From Micromussa lordhowensis (Eukaryota > Cnidaria > Anthozoa > Scleractinia > Lobophylliidae), in NCBI GenBank assembly GCA_964020085.1, contig OZ026601.1:10674461-10738460 (forward strand): DNA of 64,000 nucleotides, given 5' to 3'. The first letter of the stretch is position 1; the number at the start of each line of letters is the position of its first letter. The translations under genes and the position numbers were made by a program. Below are positions 63,081-64,000 of the stretch, one piece after another. The notes below the pieces were generated by a model. That model saw only the letters and a program-made list of their open reading frames with translations, was not told where the DNA came from and ran no database searches.

Positions 63081-64000
63081 ATGGAGAACGGCGAAGAAAG
63101 GCAACCAGCTGAACAAGTGACATTTACCCTTCAAGAGCCACAGGGAGAGCGTGGAATTGAAGAAGAAGAAACTGCAATGCACGATGGCACTGGAACACGC
63201 ACAAAACGGACAAGCAAGCCGTCGTACAAGGTAATACAAAATAAAATTTTAGAAACAGAGAACTGTGTTGAAAACCTGTGGAAAAGATCCGGAATGGTAT
63301 TGCAGAGGCAAAATCTTTATTCAATACGTATCAGTTAGAAATTTTATCCATGCTAGAATTTACCGTAAGCGCTAGCTCGGCTGAATTAATTGAAGATAGA
63401 AAACGCTTAGAAGAAACTGCGATCTCACGAAAGGCGGTCCTAGACAATGCACTGAAAGACGCCAATGATCAGATAAGGAACTTATTGTTAGAAATCGGAT
63501 CCGCGGGAATGCAAAGCTCGACGACATCATCTGTCATCTCCTCTGTTACATCCGCGCGATTGAAGGCCAAAGCAAAGGTCGCTGCCACGCTTAAATGAGC
63601 CGAATTACAGAAGCAAAGAATGGAAATAGAGGCACGTTCAGCCCTCTTGATCGAGCAGGAAGAACTCGCCTTAGCTAGGCACAAGCGAAACGAAAAGGCT
63701 AGGCTCAAAGCACTGAGATTAGACGAAGAGGCGGTGATTGCGCTAGCAACAGCCAGGGCTATCGATGAAGAACTAAACGAATCCGATCTCAGTGTTGACA
63801 AAGAATCATTCCGCGCGCCCAATCTCCCGCCAGTAAGCCCTAAACAGCGCGTGCTAGAATACCTAGATGGGCAGAATGAATTGTTTCCTTCGGCCAGCGA
63901 AGTCGTCAAGAAGGAAAGAATAAAGCTAGAACAGCCCTCTGGGCCCAAATTCAAAGTCAAGCTAGAGCCATTTATGCAAGCGCAAGTCACGCAACCACAA
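63081..64000 (+). pseudogene. gag: BEL/Pao-type gag, broken, runs off the window
   Basis: ATG 63081 starts MENGEERQPAEQVTF and KRTSKPSYKVIQNKIL. Near 63270 the coding frame switches (MEKIRNGIAEAKSLF), goes on as a long coiled coil (ELIEDRKRLEETAIS), meets an in-frame TGA at 63596-63598, and stays open to the end (AELQKQRMEIEARSALL, ELALARHKRNEKARLKAL, LPPVSPKQRVLEYLD). Long helical charged N-terminal regions of this kind are typical of BEL/Pao gag proteins in cnidarians. Thus there is one indel and one nonsense change in 300 codons. The protease and RT would follow outside the window. Confidence 0.65.

Overview
The window looks like nuclear DNA of an animal, most likely a cnidarian (probably an anthozoan). 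The reasons are a metazoan-type 28S rRNA gene, AT-rich intergenic DNA, host-like genes split by short GT/AG introns, and a dense load of animal transposons (R2, Penelope-like, PIF/Harbinger, Ty3/Gypsy, BEL/Pao, small inverted-repeat elements). The taxon is an inference; no search was run.

Layout. 1-12.0 kb is the 3' half of a 28S rRNA gene broken twice. An R2 retrotransposon ends at about 2073, exactly at the classical R2 target. After 640 bp of 28S comes an 8.7-kb element (2715-11416) flanked by a perfect 89-bp direct repeat of 28S sequence. This second element carries a Helitron-like HUH-Rep/SF1-helicase protein, an unrecognised second protein with a basic low-complexity tail, a telomere-like 12-bp array and other repeats. 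I consider it the most interesting object here. 12.0-14.4 kb, just past the 28S 3' end, holds three strong hairpins and a compact block of overlapping small ORFs resembling a decayed Polinton/adintovirus-like segment, including a parvovirus-type phospholipase A2 motif; a cluster of four perfect TGACGTCA sites follows. 15-24 kb has dispersed repeats, a divergent coiled-coil / SAP+Tudor-like gene pair and a minus-strand multi-exon BEN-domain gene with internal stops. 25-35 kb has tandem arrays, a decayed DDE integrase, a BEN-like gene and a decayed Harbinger locus. 36-42.5 kb has two arrays rich in TTAAACGG, in opposite orientation, flanking a two-exon gene fragment cut by a Gypsy element. 44-48 kb carries an apparently intact five-exon BEN-domain gene. 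49-64 kb is mostly mobile DNA: an exonuclease gene relic, an unknown two-exon gene, two related Myb-like Harbinger ORFs, a Penelope-like RT with a hammerhead ribozyme, a Harbinger element with recognisable terminal repeats (56.5-62.3 kb) that itself holds a second Penelope-like element, and a BEL/Pao LTR plus gag running off the end.

How the parts relate. Most coding sequence belongs to selfish elements, many broken by one frameshift or a lone in-frame TGA. The probable host genes are the BEN-domain family members (three in 30 kb). Hammerhead-type ribozyme motifs of the Penelope-associated kind occur four times, two with intact cores. Splice sites and domain assignments were read by eye, and coordinates of repeats may be off by a few bases.
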